From Diphasiastrum complanatum (taxonomy: Eukaryota > Streptophyta > Lycopodiopsida > Lycopodiales > Lycopodiaceae), in contig CM055104.1 of assembly GCA_029204225.1 (NCBI GenBank), positions 41,259,390-41,323,389 of the forward strand: a stretch of DNA of 64,000 nucleotides, written 5' to 3'. The notes under the pieces are model-generated. The model was given only the letters and a program-made list of their open reading frames with translations, did not search any database and was not told the origin of the DNA. This document shows positions 10,701 to 21,839 of the stretch, one piece after another. The position numbers and the translations under genes are program-made. The number at the start of each line of letters is the position of its first letter. The stretch's first letter is position 1.

Positions 10701-12880
10701 GAGGCATTCATACTGGTCCTAAGAAGCAGTATAGGCTGAGAACGAAGATTTCTTGGTTTGTAGAAGTCAAAATGGCTTCAAACTTGATGGAGGTGCTGCA
10801 AAAGCCACCGGTCATCAATTTACAGGTCTGATAGCTTGTTGGGAAGGTAAAAAGAAATGCTAATCATTCTCTAAAAAAATCTAGAATGATCTCCATATGG
10901 ATTTGGAGGTATCCATCCCCCAAAAGTCACCAAAAATGGTCATTTTTTACACTTTTTTTACTTCCTACAAGCCCAATTCATGGAATTATTGGCTCTAACT
11001 TTAGGGACAGCTTCAAAAGACTTTGATTCAACTCTTTACAAACTCTACATGGTGTTTTACGGCCACCTACTATCCAACTTTATGAAAAAACAAGCAAAAA
11101 TGACGATTTGGCTATTTTTCAATTTTTTTTCTTCACTATAAAGTGGAAATTTATGACATGCAACTCTTTCTCTAGCACATGAAAACCAAATTTACATAAT
11201 TATAGCCATATAATTGATCTGATCTTGCTGGATTTGTGTTCTTACTATCAATTTTGACTCTTTAAATGTTACAAGTCATATCATCATCACATTTATGTGT
11301 TAAGCTCACTTTGTTTTTTCAGCACATATCATACATTGTCATCCAGAATCATCCACTCTTGTGGACAATCAAAACGAAGCATGAAATTTTGACGATTTTC
11401 AAAGCTGGTGTGCTCACTTGATAATACAGTGTCCAATTTGTTTGAATTTATGATAGGCTTTATTATACTATAATGATGATAGTCAGTTGCCATCCTATGC
11501 AGAAGCAGTAGCCAAAGTCATGGAGCGTAGTAGCGATGTTGCACCAACATCAAGAAAGAACAAATAGTCTCAACGTAGTATATACATCGATAATGAGTGT
11601 AGGAAAGAGTAGTATTTTCTCGCATAGCTTTTGTGACGTGCCTCGTAGATGCTAGGACGATTTTTGGACTTGTATATCATGTATTTGCTTTTGTAATTGT
11701 GGGGGTTGTTCCACAGTTTTTGGTTAAGCGATGGGAAAATGCTGATTTTGGTCATGATTAGGTACTTAATCATGATGTCAACAAGGCTCGTGCATGTATG
11801 TGTTTTCTCTTATGTGAACATTAATTAATGTGTACAATTACAATTTAAGGAGGCAATCACAACCTATTTTGAGAACATAATCTATGTTTTAAACTCTAGA
11901 GATGCAATCCAAAAGTATAGAGGGAGACCTGTAAAGTGAAAAGAGTTCAATGATTGGATAAACTGTTCAACTAGACTTTGAAGTTGACATAGAACTGGTT
12001 CCAAAAAATAAACCCAAGGGGCATTAGGAAAGAGTGGAAAGGAAATGATGTCACATGGATACTTAGAGGACTACTTGGCGAGTGGGATTTTTTAGAAGTG
12101 GGGCGAGTGGGGTGTAAACATTGGTCTTGACAATCAATGAAATAGACAAACAAAACTCGCAATGTTGTAATTGCAAAATGTTCGAACTTGTTCAAAATCC
12201 ACCCATACATGGCCAATATCGAAGAAAAATAATACAAAAAAAATAAAATTATCAAATCTAGTGAAATTTAGCATGGAGTTTTCCAATCCAACAACCTCCA
12301 CCACACAACACAAAGGCACAAAGGCCCTACTGCATGCACTACAGAACTAAAATGAACATTAAATGTAGCTATTTTCAAGCATGGCCACTACCCATACCCC
12401 TAGTGGGCATGACTCACGTGCCACCATCATCTACAATACGATAGCCTACTAGTCAAAGTAGTTAAAGTGTTGACCTTAGGATTTCACCATAGATCCAAGT
12501 AGGAGCACATGTGGATGGTGGGGTTCTAATTGGCAAAGTGCTATATTTTGACTCTTTATGTGATTCTATCTTGAGGTTGGATTCTCAAGTTGGAAAACAT
12601 CAATTTTTATTGAGATATATATTAATTGTAATTCAAAAAGAGAGGGAGCATTTATTACCAAATCACACTATCTCATGTTTAAGCCTTCTTTTGGTCCACT
12701 TGAAGTTAGGCTTATAGATTAGATTTTCACGTCTTCCAATGAGTGGCATGTTGGTGAAGACTTCTTTTTCTCCATCACTTGAGGGGGAGAGTGCACTCCA
12801 AAGGCACTTGCAATGCCTCTGCTTCACAGGTCCCACATCATCCAAGGGGAGAGATATACTTTTTCTCCCTTAGCTCCATC
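10700..12880. other. Intergenic, no gene seen
   Basis: AT-rich sequence with only short, unconvincing open frames on both strands. No RNA gene or clear transposon feature was seen. Confidence 0.5.
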
Positions 12881-12885
12881 CATCA

Positions 12886-14370
12886 CCATTGGATGGAGTG
12901 GGGCCAGCATTACAGGTGCCCCTAGAGTGCACTCCTTAAGCATTCCCTATTCCACACTGCCACCGCCACAACACTGGTGGTGGCCCACACATCTAAGGGT
13001 GGTGTCCCACACTACTGCCATTGGTGGTGCAAAATATGCTTCTCCCACTTGAGGTAAGGAGTAACACTAAATTCCAATCAAGGTCATCATCTTGAATGAG
13101 GATATACAAGACAAAATTTATAACATTCTTAAAGTAAAACTTAAATTCAAGTGTTTTAGATTAAAATGAAAGTACAATCCTTGTAACTTTTGAAAAAATA
13201 CTACTTGGTAAATTATAAAATTTTAAGACCAAATAATCTAATCATTGATGGTAGAAAATTCTATTAGCTTGCCATAATAATTGTCATTGCAACACATCTC
13301 AAGAGCAATGTCTACACTCAATTGGGATGGAGGGCCCAAGTAAGGGCCCCACCCTCATCTAATGCATGAGAATTGCTCAAAATTTTAGTCATGAATGGAG
13401 TGTTCTTTTGTGTTGGATGAGGGTGGGGCCCTGCCTGCATCCTATGTGGCAATGAGGGATACACTCATCTTGATATGTTTCCCATTGAAGAACCTTGTTT
13501 ACCATTGGATGAAGGTGGGGCCCTATCTACCCCCTCAATCATGGTTGGGTCAAGGTTACTCCCACATCTTACACTATCTTTGGAAAAGAGTAATCAAGAA
13601 TTTTTGTCAAACATTTTTAGCGAATTGGTATATTTGGAGACCTTCATTTTAGAGCCATTTTAGTGCACTTCAAGATGTCAATCTAAAAATGATCCAAATT
13701 ACATAAGAGGTCTCTAGAAAGGCGATGTAAAAATAACCAAAAGAATAGAGAACTACATTAAGTAGCTTTTTCCCTTACTAACGTGCGTTAAATTCCATAT
13801 TTGATGTTTTTTCATCTTTTAATCACATCCCTTTCACAATTGTAGGTGCTCTGTGTTGGCATTTCTCAAGTAAGCCCTACCAAAAAGCAGTAAAGGCTTC
13901 AAATGTCAACGACATGACACTCGTAACTAGAGCCTAGTCCTTGACACTTGTGGGCCTAGGATTACCTATGCTTTAAGTGGGCCCAAATTTGGACCCAAAT
14001 TTAGAGGATATTTTATTTGATGACTTTTAGTGAGAGGGAGGAGCACATTTGAGCATCATTTGAGTAGATAGGGCCCCGCCCTCATCCAATGGTGCAAAAT
14101 GCATCTTAATGGTTGGGACTAGAGAGGTCATGATGACATCTCACATAATCCATCTCAAAAGCATTATGTATTGTAAAATGAGGGTGAAAGCTATTGGCGT
14201 ACTCATTCAATATGCAACTTATGCTCTCTGTAACCTAGTGAGACACATAAGCAAGCATTGAAATTAGAATAGGTGTTGCATCATTCACCCTCATCCAATG
14301 TTTCAAAAGTTCCTTGATGTTGGGAAGACCATGATGACATGAGTGTGTACTTTTGGGTGATGGTGGGGCC
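12886..14370. repeat. Recurrent GC-rich 20-mer in both orientations
   Basis: A motif close to CATTGGATGAGGGTGGGGCC recurs in AT-rich DNA. Forward-like copies lie at about 12886-12905, 13413-13431, 13503-13523 and 14355-14370. Reverse-complement copies lie at 13344-13362, 14071-14092 and 14286-14300. The flanks are only weakly alike, so these may be ancient duplicates of a longer unit. No gene is seen in this stretch. Confidence 0.6.
13344..13431. repeat. Inverted repeat with 19-bp arms
   Basis: GGGCCCCACCCTCATCTAA (13344-13362) faces TTGGATGAGGGTGGGGCCC (13413-13431). There is one mismatch and a loop of about 50 bp. The pair would fold into a GC-rich hairpin. Confidence 0.75.
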
Positions 14371-14399
14371 TCGTTCATCTCGATTACCAACAATGGCAG

Positions 14400-15530
14400 G
14401 CATTGAAATTAGACTAGGTGTTGCCTTGCCCTACATGACCCTCCAAAATGCTCATTGAGGTTGGAGAAATCATGTTGACGTATCAAGCGTTTTGTGACAA
14501 TTGGATGAGAGGAGGCACTCAAACCTACCTTTTTTTTTTTCTCAATCAACATGCAATGTTCGCTCTCCCTAGCAAGCAATGAAATTAGACATGTTCTATT
14601 GTCAACGGCATTTTGAAGTGTAAATAAAGGTGGAATTCTAATATGCTTATTAAGATCATTCACTCTTTAATTTTATTATTGCTCCTAATGGCATTGTGAA
14701 GGATAAAAGAAATGTAAAATTATGAAAGTTTTATGAACAAGTATAGGTAGGGGTGAAATTTAGTATGCTAGTTACTTTTTCTAAAGAAATTGCTACCACC
14801 TCATTGGCAACAATCCCTTGGGAATGTTGTTTTCTTCTCTTGAAATGTTAACCATAGAATGTTTTTTTTTAAATCAAATTTTGTTTAGATGCGCCTCTCA
14901 AAAAAAAGTTTATATTAAAATAAATCATAGTTAACAATTGAATATAGTCTCGACATCTTAGCATCATTTTTAAGTGTACATAGATTGTAGAATTTTGAGA
15001 GTTTTGTCACTTTTGACCAAAATCAATAAAGTTCAATGTGTCATATAAAGATGCTTTACATTTATACACGTAATTGCCATTGGTAGGAAATTTTGGCCTT
15101 TTGGTGGCCTCTACTATCTTGCAAAATATGGGGCCCCTAAAATCCGGCCCGTTTATGCTATGTTTTCATCTGATCGATGCTCCCAATTTAAATAGCCTCT
15201 AGACTAATTTATGTTTTCATTTTTCATGTGAAAAATGAAAACATAAATTTTGCCATATGAAAAAAAAAAATAGCATAAAGATTTCAATTCCACCTTTTAC
15301 AAACAAAGTACCAAAAAAAAACATAAAATTCTTGCAAAGGCAAGCTCCATTGGTTGCCATTACCACATATTGGACTTCAGCAACAAGTGTTCATGTTGGA
15401 GAAAAAGCACTAGCTACATCGTGCCTTTAGGCTTGCACCCAAGTGTTGAACTATGACAAGCACAACTTACCTTTCAAAATTACGCATTGCATGGATTGGG
15501 AGGGCCATCGTCCATCAGCACATACAGATC
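14400..15530. other. Intergenic, no gene seen
   Basis: AT-rich sequence. A palindromic stretch built on ATTTTTCATGTGAAAAAT lies near 15218-15236. No coding or RNA gene was seen. Confidence 0.45.
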
Positions 15531-15622
15531 CAATGGGGTTGGCTCAATTGGTTAACTTAACCCCCAAAGAATCTTTGGTCCCAAGTTCGATCTCCCCTTG
15601 GAAACCAAGGTGCATTACCACA
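15531..15622 (+). repeat. tRNA-like SINE, copy 1
   Basis: The copy carries an A-box-like TGGCTCAATTGGTTA (about 15540-15554) and a B-box-like AGTTCGATCTC (15584-15594). These are about 33 bp apart, the layout of an RNA polymerase III internal promoter. A tail with TTGGAAACCAAGGTGCATTACCA follows the B box in shortened and variant forms in the other copies. Confidence 0.65.
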
Positions 15623-15658
15623 TGCGACTCCTCCACGAGCCACTTGGGGATTGGATAA

Positions 15659-15712
15659 TATGTGGTGATGCACCTTGGTTCCCAAAGGGGGTTTGAGCTT
15701 GGGATCAAAGGA
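15659..15712 (-). repeat. tRNA-like SINE, copy 2 (3' part, inverted)
   Basis: The minus strand matches the B-box and tail half of copy 1: reverse complement of GATGCACCTTGGTTCCCAAA and onward. It is inverted relative to copy 1 and about 40 bp away. The A-box half is absent. Confidence 0.6.
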
Positions 15713-15776
15713 ACATTGAATGGGATTATGGATCATGCATTTTGGTTTCTTAGGGGAGGATTATATGTGCTATTTT

Positions 15777-15856
15777 TTCCCAAGGAGAGTCTCTAACGTG
15801 AGACCAAAGAAACTTTGGATGTCAAGCTAACCAACAACTAAGCCAATGCCATTGGA
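15777..15856 (-). repeat. tRNA-like SINE, copy 3 (inverted)
   Basis: On the minus strand an A-box-like GGCTTAGTTGTTGGTTAGC is followed by GACATCCAAAGTTTCTTTGG and a decayed B box. The middle section is nearly identical to the copies at 30.7-30.9 kb. Confidence 0.6.
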
Positions 15857-15860
15857 CCTT

Positions 15861-15957
15861 ATATATGGTAATGCATCTTGGTTTCCAAGGGGGGGTAGAG
15901 CTTGGGTCCAAAGAAAGGTTGGATGCCAAGATAACCAACTTAGCCGACCTGTTGGGT
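15861..15957 (-). repeat. tRNA-like SINE, copy 4 (inverted)
   Basis: The minus strand reads GGCTAAGTTGGTTATC, then GGCATCCAACCTTTCTTTGG, a degenerate B box, and TTGGAAACCAAGATGCATTA as tail. It abuts copy 3 in the same orientation. Confidence 0.6.
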
Positions 15958-16208
15958 ATATGGACTATGTATTCGTGATGCGGAGGTGGGCTACCGGCTG
16001 TAGCACTCCGAGCCGCTGGAGCGGCGAGGAGTGATGCACCACGTAGCCCACCGTTGGATCAAGAATACCAGACATAATAGTTGTGAATCTACGGTGCAAA
16101 TTGAAGATTTTTCAAAATCTTTGCTATGACTTAAAATCTGCCTCTTCCTAGCCAACCGGATGATACCATCTGTCCGATATCATTCCTCACAACTGCTATG
16201 GATTGAAG

Positions 16209-16355
16209 GCCATTACCTCTAGTAAGTAATATCCGACATGCAATGGACTCATCGGCCTCGCAACGCCATTACTTGTAGTAAGTAATTTAGACATGCAATG
16301 GACTGATGGCTGTCCCAAGGGCCATTACTTGTAGTAAGTAATTTTGAAAGGCAAT
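16209..16355. repeat. Three 56-bp tandem units, each with an ATTACTT/AAGTAAT palindrome
   Basis: Units begin GCCATTAC at 16209, 16265 and 16321, exactly 56 bp apart. Units 2 and 3 hold ATTACTT-GTAGT-AAGTAAT, a 7-bp perfect inverted repeat. Unit 1 has two changes in the left half. A shared ACATGCAATGGACT follows in units 1 and 2. The block lies about 1.2-1.4 kb upstream of the LNK-like start codon. Confidence 0.85.
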
Positions 16356-16439
16356 TGTGTGCTGGTCAAAGGTCAACACTCGTTGGTGTGAAACTGTGAA
16401 GCTGATGATTCTCCAACCCAACCGTTTGTGGGACGCGAT

Positions 16440-16452
16440 CGATGACGTGGCA
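16440..16452 (+). promoter_or_regulatory. ACGT-core element (TGACGTGG)
   Basis: TGACGTGGCA near 16443-16452 contains the ACGT core bound by plant bZIP factors. It lies about 1.1 kb upstream of the LNK-like ATG. A single short match is weak evidence. Confidence 0.25.
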
Positions 16453-16786
16453 TTCAAAGCAAAAGCGGTCGTCGCTTTGACTCTTCTTGCTGCTACAGTG
16501 TAGCCCGTAGCCGGCAGCAGCACAGCTACAGCTACAGTAGCCACACGCAACAGAAGCAGAAGCAAAATTTGCCAAATGCCGATTGGCGACAGAAGATAAG
16601 CATCAATCTTGAATCATGGTCGCCATCCCCATTGGTGGAGGAGCAAGGAGCAAAGAGCTTGGACGGCAGTCTTCCTCACACTGCAACCTACTTGTCTATA
16701 AAAACTTCACACAGTATTGCAGCAGCGGTTAGTTTTTCTAAGAATCAGAATAGAAATACTAACGATTGCCGGCAGTGTAGACGATT

Positions 16787-17340
16787 AGCAGCTGAAGGAT
16801 CTTATTTTTTTTGCTAATTTGTGCAGGATCTGGGCTGTCTATGGAGCATTCGCCTAGCTTATGAGCAGTCTGAAGAAGAAGATGCATTTTATATCCAGAT
16901 AGTTCCTAGCTAGGCTGAATGAAGTCGAATAGCTGCTGAAAATTAATGGATGAGTGACCAAATTACCGATGCAGCCAGATAGTCCTAGTCTTACTGAGGA
17001 TCGTAATCTACCCTGCATACAAACCGACTAACAGCTGAAGAATCAGTGTTAAGATTGTGAAGAATGAAAGTATTAGACATTTTGGCTTGCTAGTGAGCAT
17101 TTGCTCAGTGGATACGTCTGAAGAAACTGATGCTATTGGCATCTGGATAATCATAGTCTGTATGAAGACTATCTACCCTACACATGGACGTTTAGCAGCT
17201 GAAGAATGCAGGATGACGGTGATAGATATGTGTGCTATTCAGTGAGCATTGGCTTAGTTGAGGAGGTTGAAGAAAACGATAAAGTTTACATCCCGATAAT
17301 CCTAGATTAAATGAAGATTATCTACCTTGCTAAGGCCACT
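16787..17340 (+). repeat. Degenerate ~150-bp direct repeats upstream of the LNK-like gene
   Basis: Four units start at about 16787, 16931, 17030 and 17194, marked by AGCAGCTGAAG or close variants. Later parts also recur: GTGAGCATTNGCTNAGT, TCTGAAGAAAANGATG, and a closing TGAAGATTATCTACCCTGC. Unit 2 lacks the middle. The array ends about 230 bp before the start codon, so it is promoter or 5' leader. Confidence 0.7.
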
Positions 17341-17568
17341 GTCGGTATTTTGCTTTAATAACCATACGAGCATAGGCTAGCCTGATCTGCAGGAAGCAAG
17401 GGGAGTTTTGTCAACTTTTCCATAAAAATCTTCGCGAACGCCATTGTTCTTGCTTGATATTACGAAGTTTTTCGGAAAAAATTTGAAGGCAACGCAACAA
17501 AGCTTCATCTATGTTAAACAGCATCTAGATAGGACATACTATCTTAAATTTATCGTCGTCTCAGCGCG

Positions 17569-20500
17569 ATGTGGTCGTGGGCCACTGATGGAACTGTAGA
17601 TATCCCAGAAGCAAACTGGTCACCTGGGAACGAGGTAATCTCTTGCTTACGAATTGCTGTTTTTTATTTCGGACAGAGAGAACTAATGAGTGGACAAAAT
17701 GCCGTTAGGCTAGCATGACAAGTTTATATACGGTCATTGATGAAGAGATTGCCATAAAATAGAGCTAATGATGTTCTAAATAAGTGGTGAATCGGTCGTG
17801 AGTCAATGCATAAAACAGTCTTGTTTGGTTTGAAATCGTAGCATTTCCTTCATGCTTAATGTTTGAAGTGAGGTAAACGATAAACTATATTTCAGCAGTG
17901 AGCTGGAACATGTTTTCTTATAGCTTCGCAACATGTCTTCTGGCAGTATGACTATATGCTTTGGGAAAGGTTGGGTGAAAATAATGATTCTATAGCTCCA
18001 GATTCAGAGGAGCTGCTACAGGATGCATGGACAAACGGCTGCAAGAGACTGCATCGTCGAGAGCCGTCGTTTTCATCCCCTAGAATGTTGGAAACGATCT
18101 CTTCTGAAACAGGAAAACTTAGCAACTCAGAGAGCAAGCTTGTATTGGAAGACTGCTCTGCAGAAATCAATAATTTTAGCAGACAGTCTCCGGCACTAGT
18201 TGATCTCGAAACTGTGGTTTCCCTGCGAACACAGGGCTGCGATGGTTTTTCTCTGGCTGATGAAAAACTGCAAAGACAGAACAAAGACGCTGCAAGTCAA
18301 TCAATTTCTCAAGAGCAGCTACTTAGCTTTAACACATTCCATGGAAAGCCAAGTGTTGACATCATTGATATCGTGAAGAGCGGAAAGGATGAGAGCAGCC
18401 TAACTTCTTTGGATCGTCTTGCATTACCTGATGTGAGTTCTTCAGAGGTAGAAAAGAACCTTTATGAAGAAGTAGAACATGATGATAGAGCTGGCGCCGT
18501 GAATAATTGCCAGTGGGAACATATTGGCATCATGGAAGATATGGAGAATTTCTTGGAGTAAGTTCTTTCTAGCATTGACGATGTGAAATTCCTTTTTAGT
18601 AGAAAGCAGGAGTCATGGTTACGCATCCAGAAAACGTAGGATTCTTGTACTGTAATATATGGCGTGCTTACCAGTATTTGCTATCACTGCATGTACACAG
18701 AGGCAGTGACTCTTCGGTAGGAGAAGCTGGGGTGAGTAAACCATATTCATTGCAGTGGTCATCTCCCTTGTCCCCATCCACTCCTGCTACCTTTATCTCA
18801 AATATTGCACAAACTGGCGAGACTTCTCCTGGTCTTATGGGAAGCCATTTAAACGGCGAGCTGAAATTGAACGGAATCGCCTCTACGAGCTCTACGTCTG
18901 CAGGAGCTTTGGAAAAGACAGGAGGATCCTTCAGAGATCGGTTTTTTCTTAGTCGCGCTAAAAATCATGAGGATCAATTTCAACCGCTTACCCTCCCAGC
19001 TGAGCTTCAGCAGCGGGATTATCTGCCGAGTCAGCTTAGCGCAAGGCGTGACTTGAATGCCACCACAGTAAGTCATTTTCTGCAGTCGCGCTAACTTCTT
19101 TGCATGGAAAAGGCTTGTTGAGGTAGCTTAAACTATTTAGGGTTGCTATAAACGGCATGCTGTCTTGGAATTTTCTTTGGAAGACTCACTATAGTGTAAA
19201 CTACCTGAAAACTTGAGTTGTTGGGAGGTGGCAATCTGAAGATAAATCGGGAATTCAATGTTAGTGGCTGTTGTATAGACGGGTCACGGGAAGGCTTGAA
19301 TTTCGTATAAAACGATTGCTTAAACTCTCACTGTTATGCGAGTGAGTGAATGGATCCTTCCAGACGGTTGTATTTTCAACCAGTTTTATTCGATTCCTAA
19401 GCGTAGAGCTCGTAAAATCCCTACGATCTTAGGTTCTCTAGTAGTTTGATTATATCCAAAATGTATTGGAGGAAAAAGTTTGAGAAGGACTATTGGTGCT
19501 TATAGCAGGTACCACAATCTAATGGACTAACGCTTCAGGATGCCCCTGTTGCATTGGCGGATAACGTACAAGCACAGGGAGCACAAGCTTTGAGCTTTTC
19601 TTGCATTAATAAGGTAGATTTAAACTTTGATCACTGCTTAGTCTACAACCAGTTCTCAATTGCTATCTCGATTTCTTGATGCGAGTGATGCTAACTGCCG
19701 GCATACAGGCTAAACAAATGGGAGGACAGCCTGCAAAGCGCATGTGGAGTGAAGAGATGCGAAATATAGAGTTTTCTCCGAGAAACATCCAGTATCTATC
19801 ACTCGGAGAAACACCAAGGCCTGCAGATCTTGCTCTACAGCATTCTTTGCCTGTACAGCAATCTCCACGACCATTGCCACTTTCCTCTTCAATACATGAA
19901 ATATTGCCTTTGCCTGACGCAGGAGTGTCCCCACAGGCAGTTTTGCAGCAGCTGCCCCACTATTCTCAACAGTTACCCATGCCTTTTATGCCACAGCTTC
20001 ATCCCCACGCTTTACTTTCGAGCCCCTCTTCAATCACGCAACAAGTGCAGCTTCGACAAGCTTATGTTGACCCTTACCAACATCCCCATCCACCACCTCT
20101 CGAAAAGCAGCAATTTAATCCTCAACCGTCTACCCTGTCAGACAGTCCTGTACGCCCTCCTTTGTCTGGAACCAATATGACCCCACAGGAGAAGATAGAG
20201 AAGTTGAGGTGGCGGCAGCAGATCCAAGCGAAGCTAGCAGTTGAAGAAAAAAAGCATCAACTTTCAAATGTTTCTCCTAGCGTGGGGTACGAAACTTTTG
20301 AAATTCAGCATCCAGCACAAGTTCCAAGGGTTGCTCGGCTAGACCAAATGCTGTACAATAAACAGCAGAGTCAACAACAGCCTTTGGCTCCTATAAACGT
20401 GGAGGAAGGAGCTGCCAGAATCGCAGCAGCTCACTTTCTTCCTCGAACATCACAAGAAATCAAGCATAATCATGGGGGAATTGATGGTAAAGAGCCTACA

Positions 20501-21736
20501 TCGAACACAGACTTGAATTCCAGAGAGAAAGCAAGCCATTTGGATGCTGCCCTTTTTCATCAGGTGGAAAGTGTAATCATGCAGGTGAACCCTGCCACAT
20601 CCTTGCAAGTGCATTATGTCTGGACCAAGCATTAGATTTTTCAGCTGCTTGGCAAGAGTTAAGCCATCATAATACTTCATGCTGGGTGTTGAGTATTGTT
20701 TGTATAGAAGAACTCTTCCATCCTTCGGTCACCTGACTGTGGTATATGCCATATGGTTTAGAGAAAAACTTCATTTGATTACGTGAAACTATATCTCTTT
20801 GAAACTCAAGACTCTATTTCTCTATATATGTGGATGTTACATCGAAAGCTGGATCAATTCAACTCTTGCTTTATGATATTGAGCATTGTAATTTGCTATA
20901 GATAAAGAGCTTGAGAAAACGTTTTTTTGAAAGGATGCCAGGAGACAACAATTTTAGAATCTTTTGGCTCATTTGCAAATGAGAGAGCTTAGCCATAGCC
21001 TCCTCTTTGAGGTTTTGCATTGATTGTGAAAGGAGGCTTTCTTGACCGTCTAGAAAGAGCATGTTGCTGGTGATGATTCTATTAGACACATTACTGTCAT
21101 TCGCCAAGGTGTACTGGTTAGGTTTTAATTCGCTTTTGGCTTTCTAGGGTTTGTTTGAAAGATGTAGATTTAGCCCAAAACATAGTGTGTCAATCGGTTA
21201 ACTTTTCGATTAATGAAATTTTGTTTTGCTTCAGCTGGACATAAGAACAAGGTTATCAATGCGAGATGCTTTATATCGACTTGCTTCTAGCGCCATGCAA
21301 CGCCGTGCTGTCAATGATAGTTCGTCAGGTGAAAGAGAGCCTTCTTCACATATGTCCAGGTATTATTTTCCTGAAGGTTCTTTTTACGACGTTATGTTTT
21401 CTGTTGCACATTTTTTATTGTCAGTATCACTGACATGAGCCTTTCTTGTACAGGTTTGCAGGAGCAAGCACATTGGAGGCACCAACAAACCCTATTGACC
21501 GCACAATAGCAAATCTACTTTTTCATAAGCAACCTGTTTCTTCTCCAAAAAGTCAAGTGTACCCCTTATCTACAGCTGATGCAAGGATACCTACCTCACC
21601 ATCTGCAATAGGCCACTCAAGATTGTGGGCAATGCAAACACCGGGAGCTGAAGCTCACCTAAACTGGGGTATCCCAATGCAAGGATTTGCATTTGTAAGT
21701 AATGGACAAAATGTTGATTTTAGCAGGAGCTTCTAG
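17569..21736 (+). CDS. LNK: LNK1/LNK2-like clock coactivator, multi-exon
   Basis: Coding exons are 17569-17634, 17947-18557, 18701-19067, 19509-19613, 19709-20584, 21235-21359 and 21454-21736. All junctions are GT-AG and in phase, giving 810 residues. LNK proteins are nuclear coactivators recruited by REVEILLE Myb factors to evening-phased clock genes in Arabidopsis. Matches to the family are an early acidic part with ENNDSIAPDSEE, WEHIGIMEDMENFLE (about 212-226), MTPQEKIEKLRWRQQIQAKL (540-559), a helix LDIRTRLSMRDALYRLASSA (676-695) and RFAGASTLEAPTNPIDRTIA with NLLFHKQP (717-744). The Gln/Pro-rich stretch near 430-530 is usual for coactivators. The start is the ATG giving MWSWATDGTVDIPEANWSP; exon 1 ends in phase 0. 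The family call is strong. LNK1 versus LNK2 orthology is not resolved, and the C-terminus has an alternative (see 21669-21839). Confidence 0.88.
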
Positions 21737-21839
21737 GAGGGGTCTTCTTTCTATACGAGCTACAGATCCTAGTGAACCAATCTCAAGGAAAACCCTGCAC
21801 CAGTTGGAGTCACTTGCAATTTTAAACGATGTAGCTTAG
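21669..21839 (+). other. LNK: Alternative last intron and exon of the LNK-like gene
   Basis: If a 58-bp intron is removed (GTATCC at 21669 to TTTTAGCAG at 21726), the frame continues in phase into 21727-21839. This adds an ordered tail ending TLHQLESLAILNDVA and gives 825 residues. Without that splice the protein stops at 21734-21736. The acceptor is good and the donor is mediocre. The intron is short for a plant. A strong donor-like TTTGTAAGTAATGG also sits inside it at 21692-21705. Confidence 0.4.

Noticed and set aside
15531..15622. A genuine tRNA gene at the SINE copy.
   Set aside because: A and B boxes are tRNA-like, but no acceptor stem pairing or anticodon stem-loop can be drawn, and the sequence recurs in several decayed copies.
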